64,000 bases of DNA from Chondrosia reniformis (taxonomy: Eukaryota > Porifera > Demospongiae > Chondrillida > Chondrillidae), in the NCBI GenBank assembly GCA_947172415.1, contig OX359189.1:5718501-5782500 (forward strand), in the 5' to 3' direction. Below the pieces are notes generated by a model that searched no databases, had not been told where the DNA came from, and worked only from the letters and a program-made list of their open reading frames with translations. The position numbers were made by a program, and so were the translations under genes. Each line of letters opens with the position of its first letter. Within the stretch, counting starts at the first letter, position 1. Positions 12,601 through 24,243 of this stretch are shown piece after piece.

Positions 12601-14080
12601 TCTTTAGGCAATGGAACTTCAGCTTAGAGAAAAAACTTTCAAGGTTGGTGTTGTTCTTAACACTTGCCTGAGCATCAATATCTATTTCAACATGCACTAC
12701 TTTAGAAATTACATGGTCATCATGGTGTACTATGATGTAGTACACTTGCTTTTCAATTACCCTACCATCACCTAAAATTGTGCCTACATGGCAGTGTTGG
12801 GTGTCATCCCTATAACTACATACAGTGAAATCTCATTATAGTGAAGCTCAAAGGAGACCAAAATAATTACTTTATATTGAATATTCATCATATATAATAT
12901 ATATTCACTATATTGAATGTATATAAAAGTATACAACTTTTGCTGGGGCTAGCAAAATTCTTCACTATACTGAGACAATCACTATAAGTGATTTCGTTAT
13001 AATGAGATTCTACTGTATATACTTGCAGTGTGTATGTGTATCTTTTATTGTCACTCTATCCTTGTGACACAGAACAGGAAATTGGCTCAGTGGTCTCCTC
13101 CAGAAGTAATTCTAAATTTAGATTATTCACAAGGGAGTGATATGTAAGTGTTCCATACACTAAGGATAACATTTCTGTGTTCACATGCATTTGTACGTAC
13201 GTATGTACTATAATCAGTCAATTATGAGTTTGCAGATGTACTGTATCTACATTTTCTCATTAAGATGAAAATGGTAATATTTTATAATAATGGAAATTGG
13301 TATTTTAATTTGTATGTAATGTTTGCATTGCTTTATACCAGTGGAACCTTTCTAAACTTTTATTGTTGATGTTAAGAAAACTATACATTTAGACTAGACA
13401 TATTCAGTGTAGCTATTATTAGATTTGATTGTTCATTAATAAGTGTAAAAGTACCATTTTCATTATCAAATACTTATATCCATACACAGGTGGTCATTTG
13501 GCATGACCCTTTGGGAAATTGCATCTTATGGTGAGTATACGAATTTGGCCAATCAGGCGACTTGTGGATGGATTGTTAATGAACTCCCTTTTTTTAGGTG
13601 AGCCTCCATTTGATGGAATTCCATTGAAAGATTTATCTGAAAGGTTTTACAATGATGAAAGACCATCTTGCCCTGAAAATTGTTCTACAAGGATGCATGA
13701 AATCATGAAGCAGTGCTGGAAGCTTCAACCTATTGAAAGGCCACTATTTTCCCAAATTTTACGTGAATTTGGAGTAGATGGTCCCTTGGTAAGTTTGCAT
13801 CAATATACCTACCCACAACCTCTTTCCTGTTATAAACCCAAACAAATTTGTTGTTTGAAAGGATCAATTCTTGCTCTTTACTAACACACAATATTCACAT
13901 ACGCTATTACCTGTCTTAGAAGTATGTGTCTCAAGGTATTGAATTTCTTCCTAAATGCAGGGAGCAAATATCAACAAAAGAAGGCCCACAGTGGTGTCCA
14001 TTGATCCCACCCTTGATGCAGTCACTGAAGAGGGGGAGGAGAACATCAACTCTGAAGATGACGAGTGCATAATGAAATGA
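6700..14080 (+). CDS. Single-pass receptor-like protein with a tyrosine-kinase-like pseudokinase domain
   Basis: Exons read: 6700-6832, 7554-7799, 8488-about 8665 (end uncertain), about 9054-9243, 10044-10144, 10310-10408, 10819-10932, 11017-11179, 11614-11749, 12422-12547, 12608-12643, 13073-13143, 13490-13530, 13598-13788 and 13961-14080. The protein starts with a signal peptide (MVYLVVLFAFLFYRAEG), has a Cys-rich ectodomain (DARCCCNGCTGF), then a membrane span (YSVVFGLLSTALFITPCFVL) with basic residues after it. The kinase-like domain follows: VCLKIL keeps the ATP-site lysine position and WSFGMTLWEIASYG and CWKLQPIERPLF are typical of tyrosine kinases. The glycine loop is absent, HRD reads HRS (VVHRSLTSECVYI) and DFG reads VGG. 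All three losses together mark it as a pseudokinase. Likely a signalling receptor or co-receptor without phosphotransfer; ligand unknown. Ends with an acidic tail. Confidence 0.8.
9362..9769. repeat. 17 bp minisatellite, about 24 units
   Basis: A tandem array of CTGAATACGGGAGGTTA-like units within an intron of the receptor gene. The first third is mostly the TACGGGAGGTTA variant and the rest mostly TATGGGAGGCTA or TATTGAATATGGGAGGC, so the array has sub-blocks that expanded separately. Units are contiguous with no unique spacers, so it is not CRISPR-like. Confidence 0.9.
10441..10496. repeat. 18 bp tandem repeat, three copies
   Basis: The unit GTACGTATGAACATATG is repeated three times in an intron of the receptor gene. 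It is one local expansion of the TACGTA-rich sequence common across this window. Confidence 0.8.
11805..12228 (+). mobile_element. Retrozyme-like non-autonomous element: 348 bp unit with direct repeats and a hammerhead motif
   Basis: A 76 bp block starting ATACCCAGAGTTAAATGATG occurs at 11805-11880 and again at 12153-12228 with only a few differences. The offset of 348 bases defines one unit plus a partial second unit. Between the copies lies a type I hammerhead ribozyme motif (listed separately). Known animal retrozymes are small tandem units of a few hundred bases carrying type I hammerheads and are thought to be mobilised by Penelope-like reverse transcriptases; such an element is present 3.5 kb downstream. 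No open reading frame of note is found. It sits in the receptor-gene intron between 11749 and 12422. Assignment is by structure only. Confidence 0.6.
11998..12042 (+). ncRNA. Type I hammerhead ribozyme motif, probably inactive
   Basis: In order: helix I strand GCCATA, core CTGATGA, helix II GTCC/GGAC closed by TAATAA, AAAA, a tiny helix III from CAGCTG, the cleavage triplet GTC, and helix I return strand TATGGC. Helices I and II pair perfectly, and the order and spacing match minimal type I hammerheads. The second core strand should be GAAA but reads AAAA, which changes the G12 residue that acts as general base. From known hammerhead biochemistry this copy should cleave poorly or not at all. 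Chance occurrence of all these parts together is unlikely. Confidence 0.7.
12823..13015. mobile_element. 193 bp TA-flanked MITE, pogo/mariner-like ends
   Basis: The left end CAGTGAAATCTCATTATA and the complement of the right end, CAGTAGAATCTCATTATA, form terminal inverted repeats, flanked by TA on both sides (12821-12822 and 13016-13017). No coding capacity. A partial second copy lies at 39690-39785, sharing ACAACTTTTGCTGGG and CTTCACTATACTGAGACA. It sits in a receptor-gene intron. Confidence 0.8.
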
Positions 14081-14273
14081 TGTCTCTCATTATTTCAATA
14101 CTTAAGTTTCATTTATTTACAGACAGGCAAGACTGTCTGGTCTCTAACCTTAGCCAATAATCCACAGCCAATGTAATATATACTTTACCTGTTTAATATC
14201 ATTACATACAAGTATATTCTCACTAACGTATTGTGTAAAAATCAAGTATAACCATGGATCATTCGGCCATGTA

Positions 14274-14318
14274 GTCACGTGACATGTAATTACCGGGTTA
14301 TACCCTGTTAACCACGTG
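14274..14318. promoter_or_regulatory. Two CACGTG E-boxes upstream of AIMP1
   Basis: The palindrome GTCACGTGAC (14274-14283) and a second CACGTG (14313-14318) stand 20 to 64 bases before the AIMP1 start codon, in the 257 bp between the receptor gene and AIMP1. CACGTG is bound by bHLH-zipper factors such as USF and TFE/MITF, and GTCACGTGAC is the core of the CLEAR motif. That these act as a promoter here is inference. Confidence 0.45.
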
Positions 14319-14337
14319 CCTTATCCTCACTAAGGTA

Positions 14338-17300
14338 ATGGATGAAGATCGCCGTATTGCGCGGCTTGAGAAACAGATTCTCGAGGCAGAGAATACTATT
14401 AAACAGATGAAGAGTCTTAATGAAATACTTCAGCTTCGTGCTGGTAAGTGTCACATATCCATACTTGATGAAGAATCATTACACAATTTACTAACTAAGC
14501 GAACCTATAACTGTTCTTTTTAGGTATTGGATCTTCTTCGGAGAGTGTGGTGAGTGGTTATGTTATGTTAAAAAGTATAGTTAGATATGTACTGTATGAG
14601 CTCGAGAATGTAGAGATTGTTTAGACGTAAAGTAGTATCATTTTTAGTTAATGAGATATATTTGGTATGTTTCTAGCATTAATTTGTATATGTCTTACCA
14701 TATAGGATAGTAATGTGTTTGAACTTCAGAACGAGAACATTCACTTGAAAGAAGAAGTTGAGCAGCTGAAACTTAGATTGGTTGACTTGGAAACCATGTT
14801 AGGAAGTAAGTTTAGTAACTTAACTTTTACCTTTGCTGCATGCTTTTTTTACTAAATTCCTAAAATCCTATGCAATGTTTGAATTTTTATTGAAGCTTAA
14901 ATTTGTCATTCAACAGTTCCACAAGTTTCAGTAGCTGTGGTTCCCAAGCCCACAAGTACTTCAATGGATGCAGTGCCCACAAAGGTTAATAGAAAGAAAC
15001 ACTAAATTTCATAACTTTGTTTTTGTATGGCGCATTCCCCATTTCATAAGGAGGATTTTCAGAATGGAGTTCTAATTCAAAATATGTAATCTGTGGAGCT
15101 ATGAGAATAATGGAATGCTATAAGTTGTAATACAAGTTAAATTTCTTCTACAGGAACCAGAAGTGGCAAAAGAGACCAAAACCAGTAAGAATATTGAGAA
15201 AAAGAAGAAAGAAAGTAAACCAGCCACACAGGCCAAAGAGACTGGTAAGCCTCCAGAATGTCAGCTCTTAGCTTTGCCATTTTGTACAATAACTATGTAC
15301 GAATATCACAACCTACTGTACATACGTATGTATTCATACTTATCGACTTTGTTTGATATCTTATTGTTTTGTATTGTAAATGTACGCAAGTGGTACGTAT
15401 ATGGGTATACAGTGGAACCTGTCTGATCCGATCACCTACGTATGGGACCTAATTTATATGACTGCATTTGACAGGTTGCCGCATTGTTAAAGAATCATTA
15501 ATATTCATAGTAGATGAATAATTATTTTTGAGTAAACCGAGATCTTGGTCTTGGACTTGAAGTACCATGTGTATCGTTTTAGCGGTAGGAATAGTTATGT
15601 GTACAAACTCGGAGCTTTATTAAATAGCTTGAAGACTATTTATTTGTCTCTGTTACTAAATTCGTTCTTTATTAAACCTGTTACTCATCTTTGTAAAGGT
15701 TCATCTTTCGACTTTTAGAGCGTCTAGAGACGCAGTTTTTTCGATTCTTCTGTCTGCCAAACGTTTCGACCCTGGGGGTCTTCTTCAGTGACTGGTGTTG
15801 GTCTTCAAGGTGTCTTCATTTATAGGCATCTTTTCCCGCCATTTTCGATTACTCATCAGTGGTGTCATCGGTTATATCATTTCCGGAGGAAGGAGAGGTG
15901 AAGGGAGTATTCATAAAAAAGGGTTTCCAACCACTTTTTAGTACAATTCCTTGATCTAAGTTCATTCTTACCTGACATTGTTGGATCTTCAGGGCTTCCT
16001 TAATTCTTCTTTTGTACCAGTTCTCTTCCCTCTCCACCACTCTGGCTTGGCTCCACTCAATTGGATGGCCAGTTTTTAGGGAGTGAATGGCTAAGCCATT
16101 GTTCACATCCCCCATCCTGACAGCACGTTTGTGCTCCGCCATCCTGACTTTTAGTGTTCTTCCAGTTTCTCCAGTGTACACTGCAGGGCAACTAGAACAG
16201 GGGATCTGGTAAATGCCACCTTTATATCCATGGTAGGCTGGGGTTGTTTAGGCCTAGAGAGAATACTCCTCAGTGATCTCTGCTTTGTGAAAATGGTTTC
16301 AATGTTCATCTTCCGGCATGTTCTGGAGATCATTTCACTGAGGCCTTTCACATATGGAATAAAAAGTTTACGTTTACCATCTTCCCTACTTCCCTGGTTC
16401 CGTTGTCTCTTCTTCATGTGCCTAGCAGCAACCTTACTGGGGTATCCGTTGGCCTGGAGAACCCCTTTCAGGTGCTCTTTTTCCTCTTGGAGGACACTGG
16501 ATCCAGCACCACAGATCTTCTCCGCTCTGTCCCTGAGGCAAAGGGCAATGCCAGCTTTCACCCTAGGATGGTGATGAGACGAGAAGTGAAGGTATCTATC
16601 CGTGTGGGTTGGTTTTCTGTACACGGATGTACTCAAACTTCCTTTGTTCTTCTTCACTAGCACGTCAAGAAACGGGATAGAGCCATCTGTCTCCTCCTCC
16701 ATGGTGAACTGGATGTTTCTGTGTCTTCCATTAAGGAAAGACAGAAAATCCTCCAGCTGATCCCTACCTTGGCTCCAGATGACAAAGGTGTCGTCTACAT
16801 AACGTAGCCAGAGCCTAGGTTTGGAGCCAGCCTCCTGGAGGGCTTCGTTTTCAAACTCTTCCATGAAGATGTTTGCCACCACTGGAGAGAGAGGAGAGCC
16901 CATGGCTGCCCCATCCTTCTGCTCAAAGAACTCGTTACCGTACTGGAAGTACGTTGTCCTAAGACAGAGTTCTGTGAGCATTGTGATGGTGGGAGGGTCC
17001 AGAGTGGTCCGGTCTGATAGGGTGTTGTCTTCCCTCAGCCTCCTATCAATGATCTGTAAGGAGAGATCTATAGGTACCTTCGTAAACAAGCTCTTCACAT
17101 CAAAACTGATTAACTTATCTTCATTCTCTACTTGTAATCCCCTGATTTTCTTCACAAAGTCCTCTGTTACTCATGTTATAAATGGTCAGCGCGGCCGTTA
17201 GTGCCGCTGGATATGATAAAAACACTCAAAAAAACATTAGACTAGTGACCGCATTATCAGGGTTTAAATATGGCGTATTCAGGACTTGATCCAGGTTACC

Positions 17301-19711
17301 AAGTGACCATCCTAGAGAGGTGTAGGTTCCACTGGGTTATGTAACTTCCTTTTTACCCATAGCAACAGTAGATGTTTCAAGACTCGACATGCGAATTGGA
17401 CAAATTTTAGAAGTCAAACTACATCCTGATGCAGATACTCTCTACATTGAGCAAAGTAAGCTTGTTAGCACTAGTGTTTCTGAATACATATTTACTGTCT
17501 CTCTAGGTACTTCAGTAATCTGTCTAGGAAATCTATTCGATTCATTAGCTCTTATGTATTTATGAGAAATGGTGTTTTAGAGTATTTGTATACTGATAGC
17601 CATGTAAATGCATACTTAAGCATAAATGAATAAAGTGTCTGATATTTAGTTCAAATTTAGGGCATGCGGCAATTTTATTTGGCTTGAGAATTTTTATTAT
17701 TTTATAATGATAATTTTATTATTTTTATTTTTTATTTTTAAGGTTTATAAGCACTATTTATTTGTAGTGTACATATTATGTATTGTTTATAGTCTGCATG
17801 CATTACTATATACATACGTATGTAGTTGATGTTGGAGAGGAAAAGCCCAGAACAGTAATTAGTGGACTTGTAAAGCATGTGCCAATTGAGGAAATGCAAG
17901 GCAGACTGGTAATAGCAATGTGCAACCTCAAACCTGCCAAGTAAGGGGACTAGGTAACTATGTACATAATTCAAAACTGTAAGCACTCTGAGATTGTAAT
18001 AACACGTGACTGGTTACTCTTCATATTTAAGTTCTTGAATTATTCAAGAAATTGTTACGACAAATTTTATAAATTTGTTCTTGCGTTAGTGAAATATGCG
18101 ATTATGTTGATATTTGTGTATCTGAATGCCAATCCATAAAACTGTTGTCATAATAATCAGGTCCTTTTGTTCGAATGCTACAGGAATGCGTGACTAGTCA
18201 TTGCCTGTTTGACAGCTTAGCCCTGTAGAGTCAGTTTTAATATCTCTTTATTTTAATACCGTAATTCCGAAAATTAATGCGTACTTAAAAAATGTTAATT
18301 GGGGCGCCATATATTTTTTGAGAAATTATGTTAACGTATGGCATCCTGTTCGTGACCTTGTATATATGTTCCGCGCAATGTAGGAATTTGTGCAATCCTA
18401 TAAGATTGTGCAATGCAAAGCAGGAATCCTTACTTTCTAGTTAAAAAATTAACTTTCTCTTCCTTAGCATAGAACATTGAACGAACGAAATGGATTTTAA
18501 AACCAACCTTACTAACGTAAAGCTTGCGCAAAAACGTTTTCTGCAAGATATGGTCTTGAAATTGATGGCAATCAAGCAACGACCGGAATCGGTTAACCGG
18601 ATATCTAAGAATCAGCAAGTAGTTTGAGTTTTGAGGGGGCGCCAGGCAGTTTTTTAAACTCGAAATACTTGTTTTCCCTAAATAGGCCTTTTTAAAATAT
18701 ATGCTATATAAAAATGCTAAATGAAGGGCATGGTATAAAATACTTATGATATCCACGCACAATTGGTTACATACAGGTCAGCCATTTTGCAATAGCTAGG
18801 TTCCCCTAACATCTATAAATATACTTGTAGATACCGAAACGCTCTCTACTCTGTAATTGGCTTTTAATGATGTTTGGGCCATAGGAAGGCTTCATTCCAA
18901 TCAGCCCAATTTGGACGTTTCATTTTGTATGTTTCGTTTCGCTTTTCAGAACTACCCCATACATGTGAAGTTTCATTAAATGCTTTTAAATAAATGCGTT
19001 CAAAAGGAGACGCACAAGTTCACATTATTAAGATTACTCCATTAATTTCTGAAATTACAGTACTTTGTTTGTGATGGCCTCTCTGTCTCCATAGAATGAG
19101 GGGAATATTGTCGGAAGCTATGGTGATGTGTGCATCTAGTGATAAAGTAGAGCTACTTATTCCTCCTGAAGGATCAGTGCCGGGAGATAGGATCATATTT
19201 GATGGATACCCTGGTAAGTAACAAATGTAGCAGTTACATCACTTTCATTTGCCATCCAACATTCCATTTTGCAATATCACAGGGTCATGCTCATTGTCCC
19301 ATGCGTTACCTTCAAATCCTTTTGTATCCTCCTCTGGGCACAGGGGTCTGGGTACACAACTGTAGCACCTTATGGTAGACATTCCATCTATTTCCTATGT
19401 GGTCGCTGAATAGTAAACACCTTTTGTTGAGTGCTGGTGGTCAAAACTGGCTATCCAGCATTTAATTCCTAGCAAATGGTTAATCCTTTATGACATTTGA
19501 CGAGGATACTTGTGGTTTCATTATCACTTTGATTATCCATATAGGGCAACCTGATGCTATCCTGAATCCTAAGAAGAAGGTATGGGAGCAAGTTCAACCG
19601 GACCTTTATGTTGATGATAATAAGGTTGCAACATACAAGGGAGTGCCTTTTAAGGTGGAAGGAAAAGGTGAATGTGTCGCTCCAACTCTTGCTAAAGTTC
19701 CCATCAAATAG
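14338..19711 (+). CDS. AIMP1: AIMP1 / EMAP-II (p43) tRNA-binding multisynthetase cofactor
   Basis: Nine exons: 14338-14443, 14524-14549, 14706-14805, 14917-14984, 15154-15244, 17363-17455, 17826-17940, 19095-19213 and 19545-19711. They sum to 885 bases, an exact 294-codon frame plus stop, close to vertebrate AIMP1 length. Residues 1-80 are a heptad-rich coiled coil ([33 protein letters not shown]), used in vertebrates to bind arginyl-tRNA synthetase. A Lys-rich linker ([11 protein letters not shown]) follows. From about residue 130 comes the OB-fold tRNA-binding domain, with [31 protein letters not shown] and [13 protein letters not shown], and then the EMAP-II extension. Known role: scaffold of the aminoacyl-tRNA synthetase complex in the cytoplasm, and cytokine after release. 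The fifth intron is expanded by nested mobile elements; the gene itself looks whole. Confidence 0.95.
15410..17334. mobile_element. Pogo-like terminal-inverted-repeat element, host of the Penelope insertion
   Basis: CAGTGGAACCT (15410-15420, preceded by TA) and its complement AGGTTCCACTG (17324-17334) form the ends. Without the inserted Penelope-like element the unit would be about 440 bp and non-coding. Inner parts of the two ends are only weakly alike (ATCACC versus GGTCAC region), so the element is old or the pairing is partly fortuitous. Confidence 0.45.
15689..17163 (-). mobile_element. Penelope-like retroelement, 5'-truncated, with RT and GIY-YIG endonuclease
   Basis: Read on the minus strand, a reverse-transcriptase region (about 17155-16151) shows motif A ([15 protein letters not shown]), motif B ([15 protein letters not shown]) and motif C ([11 protein letters not shown]), then a thumb-like [10 protein letters not shown]. 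It is followed in an overlapping frame by a GIY-YIG endonuclease (GIYQIPC...YTGETGRTL...MAEHKRAV). RT plus C-terminal GIY-YIG identifies Penelope-like elements. The N-terminal RT part is missing at the 17163 end, and the change of frame between the two domains shows it is not intact. An 11 bp repeat CTGTTACTCAT at 15678-15688 and 17164-17174 looks like the target-site duplication. It lies antisense in an AIMP1 intron. The terminal region carries GTCGAAA-type sequence also found elsewhere in this window. Confidence 0.9.
18616..18671. repeat. Imperfect fold-back, relative of the 6073-6134 hairpin
   Basis: CAAGTAGTTTGAGTTT (18616-18631) pairs, with two mismatches, with AAACTCGAAATACTTG (18656-18671). 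The enclosed GGGGGCGCCAGGCAG resembles the core at 6073-6134. It lies in an AIMP1 intron. Confidence 0.55.
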
Positions 19712-20486
19712 ACGGACATAATGTAGACACTCCTTTATCAATTGTTAGCTGATATGTACATGTCTTTAAATTAATAATGATTGAAATTAATATTGAATTC
19801 AATTAAATGTTCATCAAAGTCACTTTGAATTAAATTAAATGGTAATGTTTTAATATTCTTTACAAACCACTTGCACTTTACAGTTCACTTAAATTGCATT
19901 TTGTATTTGTATTAATATTAATGTTTTAAACCACAAAAATAACAGTATGAATAATCAATACATATATAGTTGGAGTGTAGGCTTAATAGAATTGACTATT
20001 GTCCTAGAGTGTATGACTTATTAATTTGGGAAAACATATTGAGCTTTGGATGAGAATACAGTTTGATCTGTAGCAGACTGGGTTGCTGTAACTACATATA
20101 CCTACGTATAAGGTCATGCACTGATATATTACATGTTGCTTATCAACAGCATCACAGGTTGTGTTTAACTGCTGACAAAGAATTATCAGCATTAACAGTA
20201 GTACATTTAGAGGAATTGTCTTCCAGATCACTTAAGGTAAAATTAGTAAGTTAGACGATAAATACAAAAATGCTTGAGCTGCTGAACTGATTATTTCCAG
20301 TATAGAGGCTATCTTCTGTCAGTTATTTTCATAACTTGATTGGCAAGTTGCATATAAGTATATAACACAGAAGTGCTTCTGTAAACATGTATTATTTGTA
20401 CATACATACTGTACATAACTAGTTAAGATAAATATGTATGTAGTATTAAGGTAGGTCCTATTCGAATGTTTATAGGGAAGACAATG
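19712..20486. other. Intergenic spacer between convergent genes
   Basis: Tail-to-tail spacer of 775 bases between AIMP1 and the fumarase gene. AT-rich, with no gene, hairpin or repeat that could be supported. Confidence 0.5.
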
Positions 20487-23400
20487 TCATCCCAGCCACT
20501 CTGTAAAGAAGTCATTTCCCTTATCATCTATCACAATAAATGCTGGAAAGTCTTTAACTTCTATCTTCCAGATTGCTTCCATTCCAAGCTCTGGAAATTC
20601 CTTTACTTCCAATTTCTTAATACAGTCTTTGGCCAGTATAGCCGCTGGACCTCCTATAGATCCCAAATAGAAACCTCCATGCTTCTTGCAGGATTGTGCT
20701 ACCTGGTGAACAATGCCAACAAAGGAATTTGCTCATCACAATATAGACATTACAAGTAATCTAAATGGAAACTCTTTGACATAAATCTGTGTTCATTGTG
20801 CAGAGAAGAGAATCAGAGGTCCAGATCCAAGAGTCCCCGTGAGCCAGTCACTGGGACTCTTGGGCCTCTGAATGTCTCAGTGGAGTTCCTAAAACAGCTC
20901 TCTGGTGCAGGACTATCCCCAATGCTCTGTACACAAATGTGTATGTTCAACCCAAATCATAGATCTAGGAAAATGCTCTAAACACTGTATGTAATACATC
21001 AAGAGATATCATTATACTGATCATGACGTAATCCTCACTCCTAAATGATCAGATAGATGCATACGTATATAGTGTAGCTCACCATTTTACTTCTATTTCC
21101 TTTGGCCAACATAATCATGCTCCCACCTTCTGCCTGAAATGCATCAACATAGGAATCCATACGACCGGCTGTAGTAGGGCCAAATGACCCACTAGCGTAG
21201 CCCTGAACGGAAGGGATAGGCCATTTTTAAGCTACACTACAAGCACTAATTAACAGCTAATTATCTGATCTATACCATCTATTGCGTGACAATTTATGGC
21301 ACTAACACCAAATAAACATACAGTAGCTTACATCTGGAGTCTTAGCCGGTCCAGCATAATATACTGGATGATTCTTGAAGTAGTCAGGTAATCCTCTCCC
21401 TTCCTTCAAACCTTCAAGGAGCTTGGCATGGGCGATGTCTCTGGCGACTATCAGGGTGCCGGTAAGGGACAACCGTGTCTTGACAGGATACTTGGAGAGC
21501 GTCTTTAAAATCTCACCCATAGGATGGCTCAAATCTACCTACAGACCAAGTTAAGGAATGATTCAATACTGCATAATCAGCTGAACACAGAGAGTGGCAT
21601 TAAAATATAAACCAACACTGAAATACATCAGTTTATACCATCAAGGTGTCTGCTATACCAAGAGACCATACGATAGTAGATTGAAGGCAATGGATTTACT
21701 GCAACTATCACAGGGAGATGAAGTGTGTATGTATTGCTCACTTTCACAACCTGTGAACTCAAGTCCTCCTCCTGAACATCAGGTATATACTTACTGGGAT
21801 CAGTCTCCAGTTGCTCTAGAAATATTCCTTCACGGGTAATTTTACCAAGTGCCTACATACGTACGCATACAAACATGTTCCAAACAATTAATAAGGCAAA
21901 AAAATTGCACCATATGTATCAGGCCACCACGTCCATATATGGTATCCATATACTGCAGGTACTCTATATATTGTCATCTGACTATACCGTACCTGTCTAT
22001 CAGCTGAACAAGAGACCCCTATTCCAATAGGACAAGATGCTCCATGTCTTGGTAATCTAACAACCCTAACATCATGACAGAAGTACTTTCCACCAAACTG
22101 AGCACCAATACCCAACTGCTGACACACACCATGAATCTAAACGAAGGGAAAAGGTGTTTTCTAACAAGGTTTTAGAAGAGAACTTAGTGCATTTTATCAC
22201 TGCATTAGGACATGTAACTGCACTTGTATTAGCAGTGTACTGTTTAGAGAACCCTGTCTATAAATAATTATAAATAAATGGAGGAAGAAAGGCATTTAGA
22301 AAAAGTGTAGAAGTAAGGGTAATAACCGTCATGCTTAACATACAGAGCTACATCATCTAGTTTGGCACTTCTTACCCTTCTTTCTAAGTCCAAATCTCTG
22401 AATGCTTGGCCATGCTCGTTGCCTTTAACAGGTAAATTATCAAGATATCTACATTTATAGAGACAAATACTTATATTGACTAGCATAATACCATATACAT
22501 ACTGTACATACGTGTATACATTCATTAAAGAAAGCACACTATAGAATAAGCAACAAGACTTGAAAATAAGCCAGTCATTTTCAATTTAAACAGGGCAGGA
22601 AATGAGAGACAATTAATCACCTTGCTGATGCTTGTTTCACAACTTTAAGGTTAAATTCAGCAGACATTCCACCTACAACTATTGCCAAGTGGTAAGGTGG
22701 ACAAGCAGCTGTTCCAATGGTCCTAATCTGACCAGTTAGAAACTCTATCAGTCTCTCTTCATTCAACACGGCTTTTGTCTGTTGGTATAGAAAGGTTTTA
22801 TTGGCTGAACCACCTCCTTTAGCTATGAACAGGAAGTTGTACTCTTCCCCAGGAGTTGAATGGATCTCAATTTGAGCTGGCAAGTTTGTTCCAGTGTTAA
22901 CTTCCTTATACATGTCTAAAGGGGACACCTAAGAGACCATCAGAGATGAAGGGCAGATCTAGAAATTTGTAAATGTGAATGCTTAGTACGAGTGTAATTA
23001 TTCCTATGCATATTAGATGCTGGAGATGTAAGATATATAATAGAAAGCAGTCAAAATTAATAGCATTTTGTTCACTACGTATTCTATAACAGTAAAACCT
23101 TTTCTGGCAATGAAGAAGTAGTTTCTCATTACCTGAGAATATCTCAGGTTTCTGGATGTGTAGGTATTGTACACTCCTTTTGATAAATGTTCTGCATCCC
23201 TTCCATCAGTCCATATGTACTGACCACGTTTACCATTAATAATGGCAGTACCTAAGAGAGCAATATGAACAAAATGTGTGTAGGGAAGATTGCTCAAATT
23301 TTAAGGGGAAAATCAACCATGGCTACTACATTAAGACTAATTTTGAGGTAATTGTTGTGAATGATTAAAAACATGTGACAGGCCTCAAATGGTCCTTTGT

Positions 23401-23982
23401 CATTTTCAACTCATGGATTAGTCAGTAAAGAGATGTATTCAAACCTGTGTCCTGACAGCCTGGTAACACCATGGCAGCTGCTACACTAGCATTCTTCAAC
23501 AAAGTCATGGCAACATATCGATCGTTGTCAGAAGCATCAGTGTCATCTAATATATTTCGCAGCTGCTGCAGGTGTCCTGGTCTTAACAGATGAGATATAT
23601 CGATCATTGCCTGTTCCGACAGCAAAGTGAGGCCCTCTGGAGCAACTTCCACTATTCTCTTCCCTTTAAACTTGGAAAAGAAATAAAACAATAAACGAAG
23701 TTGGAAAAACGTAGGTACGAATAACAAGTGTCTCATTTTACCTCTGTGGTTGAGACGTATTCATCAGAGAGCTTTTTGTACGGGGTACTTGAATCGTTTA
23801 TTCCACCTGCTAGTACATCTTGATAAATGAACGGCTTCACTGAAGCAGATGAGTATCTCACGTGAAAGATACTACTAGTTAGTCGACAGATTCTCTGCAA
23901 AGTATGTAAATGTCGATCAAAATAGCCTGTATAGGGCTATTAAAAAGTAGTAATTACTTACCAAAAATTGTCTGACGGCCAT
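20487..23982 (-). CDS. Class I (iron-sulphur) fumarate hydratase
   Basis: Eleven exons on the minus strand: 23982-23962, 23894-23742, 23670-23445, 23251-23133, 22928-22621, 22448-22376, 22136-21993, 21852-21795, 21534-21332, 21202-21083 and 20702-20487. They total 1641 bases, a 546-residue protein, the normal length for two-subunit-fused class I fumarases. It catalyses reversible hydration of fumarate to malate with a [4Fe-4S] cluster. The three expected cluster cysteines are visible: GCQDTGTAI near residue 131, [14 protein letters not shown] near 246 and SCSADRQ near 343. The C-terminal domain has [16 protein letters not shown] and [18 protein letters not shown]. The N-terminus ([21 protein letters not shown]) is basic and could be a mitochondrial presequence. 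Most animals rely on the unrelated class II enzyme, so this gene is notable. No breaks seen. Confidence 0.95.
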
Positions 23983-24243
23983 ATTTTATTAGCCCGATTA
24001 CAGGTAGACTAACTTACAGTATTTGGAATCCAAATATTTTATAGAGGTAATTTAATTTACACAACATGCAGTTTTTAAAACATTTAACATATCTATACTT
24101 TATAAAATTAATTATACATGCAATATACATAACTATTGTAACAAAAAATCTGCAAATAATTATTGGTCATAATTATATGTCACTTAAGTAGGAAAATAAG
24201 AACTAATGAAAATTCAAAGTTTCTTCTCACTTCAAAAACCAAT

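Noticed and set aside
16230-17201. Plus-strand open frames across the Penelope-like element
   Set aside because: They are antisense shadows of the reverse-transcriptase frame, whose motifs A, B and C are clear on the minus strand.
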